The notes beneath the pieces were generated by a model. That model was not told the DNA's origin, made no database searches, and worked only from the letters and a program-made list of their open reading frames with translations. The position numbers and the translations under genes are program-made. A DNA stretch of 64,000 nt from Chenopodium formosanum (lineage: Eukaryota > Streptophyta > Magnoliopsida > Caryophyllales > Amaranthaceae): assembly GCA_024500155.1 (NCBI GenBank), contig CM044877.1:81886501-81950500 (forward strand), written 5' to 3'. Of this stretch, positions 24,487 through 36,922 are shown one piece after another (position 1 is the first letter of the stretch; every line of letters begins with the position of its first letter).

Positions 24487-27349
24487 TATAGGTGATGATA
24501 TTTCGGAGTCCTATAATGCTGATCTTCTCCGACCATATACAAAAGAAGAGGTTCATGTAGCCCTGCTCCAAATGCACCCGTGCAAAGCCCCTGGCCCGGA
24601 TGGTATGCATGCCATTTTCTATCAGAAATTTTGGCACATTATAGGTGATGATGTTTTTAATTTTGTTAGTAATGTTTTATGTGGTATTTCTACTCTGGAC
24701 CATGTGAACAACACTAATATAGCACTTATCCCAAAAGTGAAATCACCTACGAGTATGTCTGAGTATCGCCCCATAAGTCTGTGTAATGTTTTATATAAAT
24801 TAGTTTCAAAGGTGATTGTGTTACGGTTAAAGTCTATTCTGCCAAGTGTTATTACAGAAAATCAGAGTGCATTTGTTCCAGGAGCTTGATAACAGATAAT
24901 GCTCTTATAGCTTTAGAGTTGTTTGATACAATGAGAAACCGTAGCTGGAGCAGAAAAGGGTCAATTGCGTTGAAACTTGACATGAGTAAGGCTTATGACA
25001 GGGTTGAATGGGGATTTCTGAGGAAGCTTCTTCTCACTATGGGTTTTGATGGTCGATGGGTCAACTTGGTGATGCATTGTGTGACGTCAGTGTCATATTC
25101 TTTTATTATTAATGGTTGTGTTTGTGGGAAGGTTACCCCAACTCGGGGCCTGAGGCAAGGAGATCCACTCTCTCCCTACCTCTTTATTTTGGGGGCTGAT
25201 GCTTTTTCCCATATGTTACAAAATAAAGTCCAGATTGGTGAGCTACATGGGGTTAAAGCAAGTAGGAGTGGCCCTGCTATCTCTCACCTTTTGTTTGCAG
25301 ATGATAGTTTGCTTTTCACTAGAGCGACTCGACAGGAATGCGAAGTGATAGTTGATATACTCAACACATATGAAGTAGCATCTGGTCAGAAAATTAATTT
25401 TGAAAAGTCGGAAGTGTCGTTCAGTAGAGGGGTAAGTGTAGAGCAGCAAGAGGAACTTATAGGGATTCTTAATATGCGGATGGTTGACCGTCATAGCAAA
25501 TATTTGGGAATTCCTACGATAGTAGGGAGATCGAAAAAAGCCATTTTCGGGGCTCTACTTGACAGAATTTGGAAGAAGCTGATGGGGTGGAAAGAAAAAT
25601 TACTCTCAAGGCCCGGGAAGGAAGTGTTATTGAAGGCGGTGATCCAAGCGACTCCAACATACTTAATGGGGGTGTATAAATTTCCTTCGTCAGTTATTCA
25701 GAGTATCCGGTCGGCCATGGCAAAAAATTTCTGGGGTTCGGGCTCTCAAAGGAAAATACACTGGAAATCATGGGATGTAATGTGTACGCCAAAATGTTTC
25801 GGGGGAATGGGCTTCAAAGATTTGGAGGTTTTTTATGTTGCTTTACTCGGAAACAAGCATGGAGGCTTATTCATAAGGAGGATTCTCTCCTTAGTAGAGT
25901 GATGAAAGCGAAATATTACCCCAATTGTTCTTTTATTGATTCGTATTTGGGCACTTGTGGGAGTTATTCTTGGAAGAGCATATGGAGTGTCAAGGCTTTG
26001 GTAAAAGAGGGGTTAATTTGGCGTATTGGGAACGGCACCATGGTTAATATTTGGCGAGACCCGTGGGTTGCAGACGATGAGGGAAGATTTGTGACAAGTC
26101 CGGAAGTAGAGGGGTTGAGTACTGTGAATGAACTTGTTGATTTCTCGAGAATGGAATGGAATGAGGAGCTCATATCCTCTAATTTTAATGAAAGAGACAT
26201 AAAGTGCATTCTTTCAATCCCCTTGGGTGCGCAAGCTTCGAAGGATACTATCACTAGGGCTTTTTCGAATGACGGTATGTACTCAACTAAGACATCTTAT
26301 ATGCTTGGTATTGGTTGCAACCTAGACCAATTCCACCAAGCATGGTCTGCTATATGGGGGCTGGATGCATCGCCAAAAGTAAGACATTTTTTGTGGCGAT
26401 TGTGTACAAATACGCTGCCTACAAAGAGCTTGTTGAAATACCGTCACATGGTGGACGTTGCTCACTGTCAGTGGTGTGGTGAAGAGGACGAAACTACTGC
26501 TCATGCGATCTTTCACTGTGTGCGTGTGAAGGAGCTATGGGAGGATAGTGAGTGTGCTGCTGCTGTGCTCCAAGAAGGTGAGTCTATGTGTGATGTTCTT
26601 GTGCGTTGGGGTGAGGTAGGGAGGAAGGTTAATCAACGGGCTGCAATCCTTGCTTGGGTGATTTGGATGAAAAGAAATGATAAAATTTTTAGCGACAAAA
26701 CCACCCCCAATGATGTCCTGCTTGCGAGAGTATATAAAGCCGTAGAAGAGCATGGATTTTATAGCAAGAAAGTATATGCAATTTCAGCAGCAAAGCAACA
26801 AGCTAGCAGCAACAAATGGAACCCGCCACCTGTAGGGGTTGTGAAGCTCAATTCGGATGCGTCATTGAGTGAGGAAGGCTGGGTTGGTATGGGTGTTATA
26901 GCTCGCGATAGTGAAGGTAATGTGCTCTTTGCTGCCACAAGACGAGTTAAAGCTTGGTGGCCTCCGGAGATTGCTGAAGGGAAAGCCATGCTTCTTGCTG
27001 TGAAGCTGGCTAGGAGGTTTGGGTATAACAATGTCATACTTGAATCGGACAACCAAGTTCTCATAAATCGCCTCACTAAAGCTTCTGTCTATTTATCAGA
27101 TTTTGAGGTAGTTTTGGAGGATATTCTGTCGACCAGTAGTGCTTTTATGTCTTTTCTTTGGTCTCATGTTAAAAGGGATGGTAACATTGTTGCCCATCAC
27201 CTTGCTAAGCTAATGCCATTTGGTGTTGAACAGGTTTGGGTGAATCATTGCCCTGTAATGATCTCCCCTTATGTACTCTCGGACAAATTGTCCATTGATT
27301 AATTAATGCATTAGCCCGGCTTCCCCTCAAAAAAAAAAAAAAAAAAAAA
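24487..27349 (+). mobile_element. 5'-truncated L1-type LINE
   Basis: The element lies between two copies of AAACAACAT (24478-24486 and 27350-27358), a 9-bp target duplication, and ends in an A tail of about 20 bases. It begins inside the reverse transcriptase, so the 5' UTR, ORF1 and endonuclease are missing, as is usual for LINEs truncated during target-primed reverse transcription. Its coding remains are described in the pseudogene entry. Confidence 0.92.
24488..27302 (+). pseudogene. LINE ORF2 remnant: reverse transcriptase and RNase H
   Basis: Three frames read in order. The first, to 24889, has the RT finger/palm region (CKAPGPDGM, EYRPISLCNVLYKLVSKV, ENQSAFVPG). The second, 24886-25902, has KLDMSKAYDRVEW, LRQGDPLSPYLF and the catalytic FADDSLLF. 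The third, 25770-27302, has the zinc-knuckle region (CQWCGEEDETTAHAIFHC) and a C-terminal RNase H-like domain (LNSDAS, ESDNQ, ending NIVAHHLAK). One frameshift lies at about 24885 and another at about 25845. The RT and RNase H active-site words survive, so inactivation is by truncation and frameshift. It cannot encode a working ORF2 protein. Confidence 0.9.
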
Positions 27350-27490
27350 AAACAACATGTAGAATTTCAAATCCTAGAATCTAAATTCTAGCAATTTCCC
27401 AAACACCATTTTTGGAATTAAAAATAAGAATTTCAATTCCAAGAATTGAAATGAATAATTTGAAATTAAATACTGATTCCCAAAGACTGC

Positions 27491-27720
27491 CTAAAAGTAT
27501 TTAAAAACGGAGGAATTACTAAGTACAGAGTATAGATTTAAACTTTTGGTTACCAGTCGGAAAAGAGAGAGGGTAAAAAAAAAAAAAGAAAAGAAAAGAA
27601 AAAGATATGATTATTGGGCTAGTTTGATGATGGACTGAAACATTTTGAACGGACTAAATGAGTAATTGGGTTTACAGTCGAGCCATTTAATCTGCAGTTT
27701 AGTGGAGAAGAAATTAGGCC
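27491..27720. other. Spacer upstream of the mtACP gene
   Basis: Short AT-rich spacer with an A-rich tract near 27575-27605. It probably includes the mtACP core promoter. No other gene was seen. Confidence 0.4.
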
Positions 27721-27849
27721 CACTAAAATAAGCAAAACTTGCAATCTCCTCTTTGGCAAAGCTTCTCTCTCTCGTCGCTCTAAATTAAATTCTCTGACGC
27801 ATTAACGCAAACACTTACCAGGCAAAGCATTCAAACACAATCTTCAGAG

Positions 27850-28782
27850 GTATTCAACCCGCGTTTTCTTACATCTTGCTTTACTCTTCTGCGTTAATTT
27901 TCATTTTTTAATTCTTAATTTACTTTTAGTGTAAGATTTGGCATTTAATAACTTAGCTTTGTAGTTCATCAGCAAGTCAATTCATCCCTCAATTCTTTGC
28001 TTTCGTAATCTTCGATGTAAATTCCAAGTATTTTTATAAGAATGGGTTTACACTTACCCATTCATCAATTTAAAGTTTTAAGCTTTTGGTAGTTATTTTC
28101 TTGTTTTTACTTTGCTTTGTTAATCATTTTGATGATTTTTGCCATGTTTACTTAACCTAATTGGTTAGTACTTAGTATGGACTATGAATACTAAACACTT
28201 ATCTTCGCTACTTTAACTCCACCATTTTGTTATATTCAATAATTTACATTTATTAATATTGTCATGTATGTGTAGAACTGTTGAGTTGCACATTCACAGT
28301 AAAGTTACAAAATGAAATATTGTCATTGCTGATTAACTTAAGTTAATAATACAACAAAGCTGAAGGCCTTTTTTTTTTTGAAATTGGGTTAGTTCGAATG
28401 CATGAACCAAGAATCTAGTTTATGCTCAAAATGCCTTGGAGGTTTTTGGGAAAGGCTATTTCTTTATAATTACAATCTATCTTAGATGGACTCGGGTAAC
28501 CATGTCAGACATGGCACACGGGTTCATGTCCAAGCGTTTGACTCGACTATTTTGTGAAAAAACTCAATGATTTTGAACTTAAAGTAAAGTGTCCAAGAGT
28601 CGAGGGTTCAACTTGGGTAATTGAAGTGAAATGAAGAGTCCATGTAACATGTGACCCCTTTAATTAATAAAACTGCTTGTAACTTGTATGTCTGCATCCA
28701 GAAAGATTTTCAGCAAAAAACAAATGATTTCTGGTTTTTATCTAACCTTATACCGTGTTCTTTGGGGAATTTTGTTATGCAG
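27850..28782 (+). other. Predicted 5' UTR intron of mtACP
   Basis: A CT-rich leader (about 27750-27849) ends at CAGAG followed by GTATTC. A good acceptor, TTTTGTTATGCAG, lies at 28770-28782, only three bases before the mtACP start codon at 28786. This implies a leader intron of about 0.93 kb. An upstream in-frame ATG overlaps this acceptor and would be spliced out. This is inferred from splice signals only. Confidence 0.55.
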
Positions 28783-28785
28783 AAG

Positions 28786-29308
28786 ATGCAGAGTATAAAG
28801 AGCTCTATTTTGAGGCATTTTAGACTTCATGCTTCCTTCAGGACTTGGTCATTTAATGAAAATGCAAGTCTACTGAACATATTCAACAGGCAACTGTGTA
28901 CTACTACGGCTTACAGCGATGACCAGATAATGGATCGAGTGATTGGCTTGGTGAAGAAGTTCAATAAAACTGACACCACCAAGGTAAGAATCAATGTTAC
29001 TAATGTTGGACTCGGTCTTTGCCCTTTGCACTTTCTATTAGAGTAATTATTATTTTAATTTCCTCTGATACATGAACAACTTACATTACTCAACCTACTT
29101 GACCTGTCAAGAACAGGTAACTGAAACAACTAATTTCCAAAAGGATCTATGCTTGGACAGCTTGGAGAGAGTAGAGCTTGTTATGGCCTTCGAGCAGGAA
29201 TTCTCCATTGAGATTCCTGAGGAAAAAGCTGATAAGCTTACTTGCTGTGCTGATGTTGCCAAGTATATTTTAGATGAAACAAAGCAAAGTGCTGCCCAGA
29301 ATAACTGA
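28786..29308 (+). CDS. MTACP3: Mitochondrial acyl carrier protein, mtACP3 type
   Basis: Two exons, 28786-28983 and 29117-29308, encode 129 residues. Residues 1 to about 42 form a basic, Ser/Arg-rich presequence without acidic clusters, suited to mitochondrial import. The ACP fold follows, with the 4'-phosphopantetheine site in the DSL motif (LCLDSLERVELVMAFEQEF, Ser81). Mitochondrial ACP carries chains in mitochondrial fatty acid synthesis, feeding octanoate to lipoate and supporting complex I and Fe-S assembly. The IEIPEEKADKLTCCADVAKYIL stretch, split here only by naming, fits the mtACP3 branch rather than mtACP1/2. Confidence 0.93.
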
Positions 29309-29871
29309 AATTTACCAGGTATTGATGATGGAATCTTATAGTCATACTAGATGCTATCTAATATTCTAATTTGTATTGACTTGGGAAGTTCTCTTTGATT
29401 CTCTAAAACTCATACGAAGTATATGCAAGTTTTTTTTTTCTCCAGCACTAAATTGAGTTTCTTTCCTTAGCTATCTGTGTAAGTTTTGTTCAAATGTGTG
29501 GCCCTTTTTAGTATGTTGCATGTATGCTATTCCATTATTCATATAAAGTGGCTTCCGGTATGTGTTAAAAGTTTAAATCAAAGCTCTCATGACAATCCAC
29601 TATGATATGTAGGATACATCACCAAAAGTTACAACAAAATTACATCTATATACATGTAATATACATAGTGGTATACAAAGTATATATATATATTTTTTTC
29701 CATCTTTTTTTTTTCCTTCAAAAATTGTAATTGTACTTTGCTGTTTTTTCACTTCAAGTAAATGAGTTGGTGGTATTGAAACCTGGGACTCATTGCTGTG
29801 ACTGCAGCGCCATCCGAGTGAGCCATTATACCTTTTATCTCAATCATCAGTATTGTACTTTGAAATGCCAC
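29309..29871. other. Convergent spacer between mtACP and Ole e 1 gene
   Basis: Holds the two facing 3' UTRs. Near 29760-29830 the minus strand reads ATGGCTCACTCGGATGGCG and later CCAGGTTTCAATACC, reminiscent of pol III A and B boxes, so a short SINE-like relic is possible. No gene was found. Confidence 0.35.
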
Positions 29872-31387
29872 CTACCATGACATCCCCTGCTCATCCTTTT
29901 GTCCTTTCATGCAAGCTTCTGATTTCTCAGGCATTATATTCAAAAGTTCTATCTTTCCAGTTGTATATGTACGGATTCCATTTCCGACAGAAGAGAGCTT
30001 GATTTCTTTGTTTTTTATAGTTGATAGATGGCAAGGGGAATCCTTAGGCAGCTTTAGAATCTTAACTGAGCACTTCTTGTCTAAGTTTGGGATCCCATGA
30101 AGATTGGAGGGAAGTTCAATCATGAACTCTCCATATTCGTCAGTAACAGTTTTAGCCCAACTAGGACTTTTAACTTTCTTGTTTGCTTGACATTCTGCTC
30201 CAACCAAGGCCCCTATGAAAATTGAAAATAGAATAGTACACTTTCTTAATAAACTGTTAAAATAATAAAAGATTACAATGAGGATTTTTACACAACTAAC
30301 ATTGATCAAGTCTTAATAAAAGCTTGGAACGGGTGAATATTAAACAAGAGTTGTTTTAACATACAATAACTGTTATGTCTAAGGCCTGGAAGGATACCCC
30401 TGAAAATATAGCAGGGGCCTCCTATATGAGGTCTTCAACTCTGTTTTCGGTTTAGCACCGCTTAATTAATTGCTAAAACTAATGCTGTTAGTTTCACTTA
30501 AGTATCTGGCACATATGGTCTCAATAATTAATCCTCTTTTTACACTGTAATATATGAACCTTTGCACCTCTACGACCCAGAAAAGTATTTCTAATTGAAT
30601 TATGTTTCTCATTGATTATATCAATGTCAAATTTAAGCATATTCATGAGTATATTTAAAAAAAAAAAAAGACTTAATTTATGTGTAAGCACTTCAAGGTA
30701 GAATGTCACACCATGCGAAAGTCCTCTCTCAACAAAGTATGAAGCTTTATTCCTAAGTATGCCCAGCAAAAAGACTCTTCATCTATTGAATATCCCAATC
30801 AAAATAAAAAATTTGAAAACAATATTAAACAATATTTTATTATGGGCCATCTTTTTTGTTTTTTCTTTGAGAAGGGGGTTATGGGGGGGATTTATTCAAA
30901 GTTATATCATCAAAGAGAAAAATTCAATGGATCATTTTCAGACCAGTAATTAGATAATGCACATTTTTGCATCCTGGTTATATCTTGACTTTGCTAGACC
31001 AAAGCTATAACAGAGATGCATGAAACAAGTAGGCACTAAAAGCTATAAGGATTTAAGTTTACCTGAGATAGGCTGTGGGGGAAGCTGAAGGTGGTGGTTG
31101 CCATGTTTAGCTGCTAAACAAGCTTTGTTGCAGACAACAGAGCCTGTGATTAGAACGGTGGAGAGTTTTTCCTCGCCATACCCAGCCATTTGCACCATCT
31201 CATCTCTGCTTGACATCTCGAGTACCCACTTCATCTCAAGACTTTCATCATCATCATCTTCTTCTTCTTTGATTTCATTACTGGCAATGGGGCGGCATTG
31301 AGAGTTGACTATCATTGAAGCAAATATCAGAGCTGCAAGCAACATCACAAGAATGTTGTGATTGCAGTTGGCGCAAAACTTGGTCAT
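29872..31387 (-). CDS. Pollen Ole e 1 allergen and extensin family protein
   Basis: Two minus-strand exons (31387-31063 and 30212-29872) join within a glycine codon to give 221 residues. A hydrophobic stretch near residues 11-28 (ILVMLLAALIFASMIV) is a signal peptide or anchor. An acidic EEEDDDDE patch follows. The core has the Ole e 1-like beta-sandwich pattern: LITGSVVCNKAC, GAECQ, a TVTDEYGEFMIELP segment with the typical D-x-x-G-x-F, then CSVKIL and SPCHL. Such proteins are secreted, disulfide-bonded cell-wall or apoplastic proteins of mostly unknown function. The call rests on this pattern and on its position next to mtACP3, as in Arabidopsis. The 0.85-kb intron contains no gene. Confidence 0.85.
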
Positions 31388-31930
31388 CTTCTTTGTGGTT
31401 GCGTTAGTTTTCTGTTTGTTCGTGTGAGTTTCCTCGGTCGGAAATACGAGTAGTGTTTTTGTTAGACGCTAAGGAATCAACAATTTAGTTGGCTGCATCC
31501 TTTTGCTTTTATAAGGCAATTTGTGATAAAACAAATGCCCTTGGAGTTTATTAGTATTTACACAATTTTGACCATAGTTAATTACGTATTAGAAAATTCT
31601 AGCAACAGAAAATGACAATATTATATTTTTCCCTTGTAATAAAATAATGTATGTTGTCATTTTCGAGTGTCACAATCTTGTAAAACTGAAGGTTGTAAGG
31701 AAACCAAGCAAAGATTGATGATCTTCTTCTATCACAATCAAGTAAATTAATGCCAAGGCACCAAGCTTCTACCTTCATATTTACCTTGATTTATTGTTTT
31801 CTTTTACTCGTATATTATTACAGTATGACTATGAATTGAAACGACATTTGCCTTACTTCAACATAAATGTTAAAGAACAATCAGTGTTTCATACAATTGT
31901 TAATTCATACCATTGTTGTTAAATGCTTCA

Positions 31931-31963
<33 letters not shown>

Positions 31964-34532
31964 GACAAAGTATCCATGTGATTTTATTTTCGTGCCGAGA
32001 AAATTGGTTAATTGACGAGGTGTACTTCATAAGTTTGTGGTTGAACTTAATTGATTCTAATTGTCGTTTTCAATCAATATGTCATATTATTCCGTACCTC
32101 TTTGTTTGATAAGTTAGATTATTTGTTTTATTAAAATTATATGGATCATTCATTTTGATTTTACTTTTTGTTTCTTAATCTTTAATAAGAAAAATAGAGC
32201 ATGAAATAATCATGAGAAAAAAAAAATGAAAATTGAAAGAGGGGTAGAATAGTCTTTGTATCTAAAAACATAAGAAGTGTCAAAGGTTGAAGAGGAAAGA
32301 GAAACGGAAGGTTTGGTAGCCAACTCCTTTTCCCTACGTAATAGAATTATTTATACAAGTATTTGGAGCAGTTTTATCTTAATGAGAACCACGTTTGTCT
32401 GTTTGTTTCTTAATCAAACCCAGAAAATAAGCTGTTGCCACGTAGACGTATCTTTATTAATTTATTTAATGAATTAAAAAAAAGTAGCCAAAGTGTGTTA
32501 CAAAAATTCAAGCCTGTCCCAACGATCTTGCATCTAAATTGTATTGGTCATTAAATTCTCTCCTACCCAACTAAAATTACTGCTGAGTAGTCAGCTTAGC
32601 AGCCCTTCTAACACAAATAAAAAGTGGAGGCATTTATTCACACCTTAAGAATAATAATCATATCTTAAAATTCAAACCTATTATTTTTATGTACTCTGCT
32701 TTATAATTGAAGTAGTTAAACCATATCATGATGTACTCCTAAAATATCATGATGTTCTCCTATATCAAGTATTCACAAGTAAAATATCAAACTTGGTGTA
32801 GTTAGTTGATGATTTATCGATCTTATCAACATGAGGTTATCAACATGAGGTTAAATAGTCATATGACCCGGATTCTTTTTTTTTTTTTTTAAAAAAAAAA
32901 AAACCAGCTCGGATCCTCTTTTCCCTCCATTCTCAATTATGTATCCTTTTTCCTTACTTTTAAATACAAGAATAACAAAACCATAAAAATTAAGAAGTGA
33001 TTAAAGTCGCCAAAATAAAAATAAAAATAATAATAATAAAAAAAATCTCATGACGTATTCTCGAAGTACAATACAATAAAGCAGTTCACGTCAACTGGGT
33101 AGAAGAGGAAGAGAAGAACAAATCAAAGCAATTAGTAGTGGAAGGGTTGCGGTCTTCACGTACAACGTATCAGTCCTTTGACCTTTTCTGTTATATGGAA
33201 TGGAATGGAATAGGTTAAGACTTAAGACTTGGTGTTCTGATCATACGCTCTTGACTTTTTGGACTACTCTTAACTACATTTTTGTCTTTTTATTTTTTTT
33301 AATTCATTCATACCTAAACTACGAGTATATAACTTCTGAAAAGTATGCTACATAGCCTACATATGCCTAATTTTTTTTTTTTTTAATTTTCTCACTTATT
33401 TAGTCGATCAACTTTTTCTTCACGGCTATTTAATAATTCTTATACATTTTTTAGAAATATTGTGATCTTTTTTGTTTGTTAAAAACGATTTAATTAAAAT
33501 GACATCTTAACACCATTTGTCTTGTATTGAAATTATATGAATAACAAAGGTTAAGGTTTCCCATATTATAGTCGTTTCTCCCAAAATTTAGATGCTATGC
33601 TACTATATCCACCGACGACGAGTATAGTATATACGCTTGTAGATGAGATAAATGGATATGGTTTCAATAAAAAAGGAAATTGGATGTAAGAAATTATGGT
33701 CTACTATATACCTTGTAGTTTAATCATAGAATAGGTCAACTAATCTAGCTTTAGATGAACTAAGATGATTTTTAAACTTAAGCCGAAAGAAGTGAAATAC
33801 TCCGTAAGATAATATGGTTTTACTAGGTAAATCTATGACATTAAATGTGATGTAGTAATAAATAATGATTATAATAAATTACCATGATAGATATTGAATA
33901 GAGAGGTTGATATTCATACGTATGAGAATATAATATAGTTGTAGGAGTTGTCAAAGAAATGGTCCGTAGGTGAAAGCAGCAAGCCTAAAAGAAATAATTA
34001 GTCATGTATTAATTTAGTCTCTGCAAATTAAGTATGTAGGGCTAATGATAGAAAATTGATTAGCAGCCACAATGATATGACCTTGGAAGCTAGAATAGTT
34101 TGTCGTTATAATAGTTGGTATTATGATTTTATGAATCAAGTTGTAGTAGAAGAATTGAAGAAATGAAACAGATACGTTATTGTAATCAGGCTTTTGGAAC
34201 ATGTTTAATGAAGCCCAAGTCGCTTGAAGTCTGTTGGACTACAATTTCAATTTATGAATGAAATGGATTGAAGGCAGGCCCATGATCCTCTGGATAGGAA
34301 GATGATGTTCATTTACCAATTACCATTACTGTCCACTGATACTACGTAGGTTTTACCAACAAACAACCCTTGAATTCATTTCTAGCTGCTTTCACTTTCA
34401 CATTCACCCCTACCATTACCATTACCATTTCTTCCCCAGCCGCCGCACTTTGTTTAAATCATAGATTTATTTTTTTAACCACAATCAATAATCTACTACT
34501 ACTAGTATTACTGTAAATTTGATCTCATTAAT
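31388..34532. other. 3.1-kb intergenic spacer
   Basis: Divergent promoters of the Ole e 1 gene (-) and the trihelix gene (+) lie at the ends. The middle is AT-rich, with T tracts at about 31933-31959 and 32878-32890 and A tracts nearby. No domain-bearing frame, RNA gene or clean transposon end was recognised. If the Arabidopsis order were complete, an NF-YB2-like gene might be expected around here, but none is visible. Confidence 0.45.
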
Positions 34533-35941
34533 ATGGATCAACTGTTTACAAGTGACCGGCAATTATCCGGCGCCGGTTTCTCGGAAGAACTGACCCCTTT
34601 CCCTGACCCACAGCCACAGCCACAGCCACAGCCTGAGCCTCAATTGTTGTACCCTCATCCTGCGCCTCCTGTTCCCCAGAAACTCCGTCCCATCAGATCC
34701 AACGACTCCTCCTTCCTCAGAACCAACGCCTCCGACTTCGCCTTCCTCCCCCATTTCACCACCGACACCTCACCTTCTGCTCATCACTTATTCAAGATCA
34801 AATCTGACATGGATGCCCACCTTCTTTCTAACTTCAACTCTCAAATTGCCAACCTCGACTTTTCCTCCTTCAGGTCCTTCTTTTTTTATTTTATATACGT
34901 AGTATCTCTTCTTTCCTTTTCTTTTTTAACTGCTGCTGTATATAATTTGGTGTAAAGACAGTGATGGAAAAGGATTTCGATCCGGGTACCACCATCAGCA
35001 CTTAACAATTAACACTAATTACAGTGTTTTTTTTTTTACCCGTATTTACTTTGTAATTTTAGGTAGATACAGCAATATAAAATAAGTTTGGGATTGTCTG
35101 TATAAAAGATAGGCACAGGCACAGTATTAATTTCTGATTTTGAATTTGAGTTGATTGTTTTGAATTCAGTTCTTGTTCAGATTGTAGTGATGATTCTGCG
35201 CAGAAGGGAGAGGAGGAGCGAAGCAAACCGAAAAGGAAGAGGAGGAAGAAGATGGAGTCATTTTTACAAGGATTGATGTCTCAAGTTATTAACAAGCAAG
35301 AACAGATGCACCAGCAGTTGATGAACATGATTGAAAACAAGGAGAAAGACAGGATTCTTCGAGAGGAAGCGTGGCTCCAACAGGAGTTGGAGCGTGCTAA
35401 TAGAGACCACCAGATTAGAGCTCAGGAGGCTGCTCGTAATGTCGCTCTTATTTCCTTCATTCGCAACGCTCTTGGGCTTTCCGAATTACAGGTTCCCGAC
35501 CTCCTATCTTTGCCCCAGGTTTTTTCAGGGGAGGATAATGTTGCTGATACTCAGTCCTTGGGCCAACCCGAACAGGATAGGTTTGATCCTAATTATAAGA
35601 GGTGGCCGACGTCTGAGGTGCAAGCCCTCATCACTCTACGAGCTGCTCTCGATCACAAGTTTCATACTATTGGAGCTAAAGCTCCTGTGTGGGATGAAGT
35701 GGCAGCTGGAATGGCTAAAATGGGATACACCCCTCGGAGTGCAAGAAAATGCAAGGAGAAGTGGGAGAATGTTAACAAGTATTACAAGAAGGCAACTGCC
35801 AATGGAAACAAATATTCCGAGAATGCCAAATCGTGCCCATACTTCCATGAGCTTGAAACCCTCTACAAAAATCGACTTATTACTTCTGCAAAATCAAACT
35901 CTCCTACCAATGAACACTCGGAACAGAATGTAAATGTATAA
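34533..35941 (+). CDS. GT-2-clade trihelix transcription factor with one trihelix
   Basis: Exons 34533-34873 and 35170-35941 join in phase to encode 370 residues. The acceptor at 35169 is preferred over the nearby one at 35180 because only it keeps the frame. The N-terminal third is low complexity, with PQPQPQPQPEPQ. A basic KPKRKRRKK nuclear signal lies at about 133-141 and a Gln/Glu-rich coiled coil at about 145-205. The trihelix DNA-binding domain is C-terminal, about 256-345 (RWPTSEVQALITLR, VWDEVAAGMAKMGY, ARKCKEKWENVNKYYKK, CPYFHELETLY). GT-2 proteins usually have two trihelices; here the N-terminal one is absent, as I recall for Arabidopsis At5g47660. It should bind GT elements, but its targets are unknown. 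Confidence 0.9.
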
Positions 35942-36922
35942 CAACTTACATTAGTACTGGACTTGAATTCTATTATATGGCTTGTCCAATTATCTGAGCT
36001 ACGAAAACAAAGCAGTGGAACTTCCTGGTCTGAAAAGTTCCCAATTCTTGATTTTTTCAGCAACTATTAGCTGCAATTTTTATCATTAACAGAGATGGAA
36101 CGAGGAGATTCTGTAAAGCAATCATTTTGGCCTTAGGCTCATTGATCATCATTGGTAACACCCAGACTAACACAGTCCATCAGCACTGCCTAGCAGTCTC
36201 AGTCTTGTATCCTCCGGCTCGGGCGGGCAAGGTTATTTACTTCTTTGGCATGTTATTATTGATACTTTTCTCGGATGTAATTAGCAAGTCATGCCTAGGA
36301 GGATATTGGATAGATAAAATGCAATTCTTCCCAGCTTGTTGCTGGCTAGTCCTTTTGACCATTTTCTGTATGCATCTGGTTCATTTTCTGCCAACTACAT
36401 TGATGCATTCAGCAGCTAAGTAGTCCGGTAAGCATTGTAAAGCTATTTTAAGCATAAATCAAGTAACAATTAGCTCAGTGCTTTTCTTTTGTACGCAGAC
36501 ATTGTTTGGTGTGACATAATCTTCAATTGAAATCCGTCGTCATATTTCTTGCAAAAACCTCTTCTGATGCAAAAAAATCTCAGGTACCATTGTGATTATC
36601 ATGATTAATAATCGGTAAAACAGGCATTGTTGAAATGTTTTAGTTATTCTCAAAATAAATAAATAACAGGCATTTTTATTAGATTAATGTAATGACATTG
36701 ACCTACTTACAATATAACAAAAGCTTCTAAGGTTGATGTTAACATTGAAGATCTAAAGAGTTGATTGCGATATGTGTGAATTGCATTGCAGCATCTTAGC
36801 CTTCCTGGTACTCTGGTAAGGGGTGAGTCTTCTACCCATGCCTGATGTTCCCCTCACTAGTCACTACGCGAATCTTTTACCGGTGAGTATCAATCATATG
36901 GATGCAATGCAATAATGCATTG
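35942..36922. other. 3' region of the trihelix gene
   Basis: Probably contains the trihelix 3' UTR. An open frame at 36127-36423 has hydrophobic stretches but no recognisable domain and no promoter of its own, so I treat it as non-coding. Confidence 0.4.

Larger units (their letters stand above)
23701..27490. mobile_element. Degraded MITE-like repeat interrupted by a LINE
   Basis: Sequence left of the LINE (TCTGTTTGGGAATTGTCATT near 23775) and the inverse of sequence to its right (GTGTTTGGGAAATTGC near 27390-27410) share TTTGGGAATT- and ATTTCAAAT-rich words. With the LINE removed, the flanks would form an element of about 0.9 kb with inverted ends. The left part also carries CGCCATTGNTGAA/CCATTGGAGTTC repeats at about 24200-24340. 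Exact boundaries and class were not determined. Confidence 0.4.

Noticed and set aside
31388..34532. An NF-YB2 gene expected from Arabidopsis order
   Set aside because: No histone-fold-like frame is visible on either strand in this gap.
35331..35933. 200-codon frame overlapping the trihelix exon
   Set aside because: It is an alternative frame of the trihelix coding exon; the trihelix frame carries the domain and coiled coil.
36127..36423. 98-codon frame after the trihelix gene
   Set aside because: No recognisable family and it sits in the expected 3' UTR; hydrophobicity alone is not enough.
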